Assembly: GCA_003448025.1 (NCBI GenBank)
Contig: DLXL01000098.1
Coordinates: 7,169 to 13,237 of the forward strand
DNA from: Saprospirales bacterium
GTDB taxonomy: Bacteria; Bacteroidota; Bacteroidia; Chitinophagales; Saprospiraceae
Direction: 5' to 3'
DNA length: 6,069 nucleotides
Shown: piece after piece, positions 6,001-6,069 of the stretch
How the letters are laid out: the number at the start of each line of letters is the position of its first letter
Position numbering within the stretch: position 1 is the stretch's first letter
Translations under genes and position numbers: made by a program
The notes under the pieces: model-generated
What the model was told of the DNA's origin: nothing
Databases searched by the model: none
Seen by the model: the letters and a program-made list of their open reading frames with translations, nothing else

Positions 6001-6069
6001 GGGGGGGGGGAGGGGGGTGTTTTGGGGGGGGGGGGGGGAAAAAAGAAAAAAAAAAAAAAAAGAAAGAAA
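6001..6069. other. Low-complexity G- and A-rich tail, probable artefact
   Basis: This stretch has no cytosine and only five T residues. It holds runs of 10, 6 and 15 G, then almost pure A with scattered G. It begins abruptly inside the conserved core of the repeat, where GCAGAGGCGCAGAG would be expected. That pattern suggests poor-quality read ends joined at a repeat-induced assembly break rather than genomic DNA. No gene is supported. Confidence 0.7.

Overview
The window looks like a short chromosomal contig from a Bacteroidota (Bacteroidetes) bacterium, possibly a Saprospiraceae-like or Sphingobacteria-like lineage. Three things point there: a secreted protein ending in a type IX secretion system (T9SS) sorting domain, two near-perfect Bacteroidetes-type promoters (TTG followed by TAnnTTTG), and start codons without an obvious Shine-Dalgarno sequence. 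The species cannot be fixed from the sequence alone.

Layout from left to right: (a) 1-161, non-coding, holding a cut-off copy of a dispersed palindromic repeat (1-43) and a perfect 31-bp inverted repeat (65-134). (b) 162-1868, minus strand, recJ, the single-strand DNA exonuclease. (c) 1869-2075, an intergenic stretch dominated by a nested palindrome (1932-2054) that also resembles an intrinsic terminator for the gene upstream of recJ. (d) 2076-4568, minus strand, an 830-residue secreted parallel beta-helix protein with about 18 NCxF-type rungs, a choice-of-anchor-Q-like segment and a T9SS sorting tail. (e) 4569-4709, a divergent promoter region with one promoter in each direction and an 8-bp inverted repeat between them. 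(f) 4710-5957, plus strand, a DEAD-box RNA helicase of the RhlE type. (g) 5958-6069, another partial copy of the palindromic repeat, then a G-rich and A-rich tail with no cytosine that looks like a sequencing or assembly artefact.

The three genes do not form an obvious pathway. recJ (DNA repair) and the helicase (RNA remodelling) are housekeeping genes. The beta-helix protein is an envelope or extracellular product whose ligand is unknown. The beta-helix gene and recJ share a strand but are separated by a terminator-like repeat, so they are probably separate transcription units. The beta-helix gene and the helicase gene are divergent and may share control through the palindrome between their promoters.

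I see no defence system, mobile-element gene, CRISPR array or RNA gene. The most interesting signals are non-coding. The two intergenic repeat families look related: they share an ACC start and an 8-base CRCARAGR unit, and differ mostly by G/A transitions. A copy of one family lies at or near each contig end and in the recJ upstream gap.
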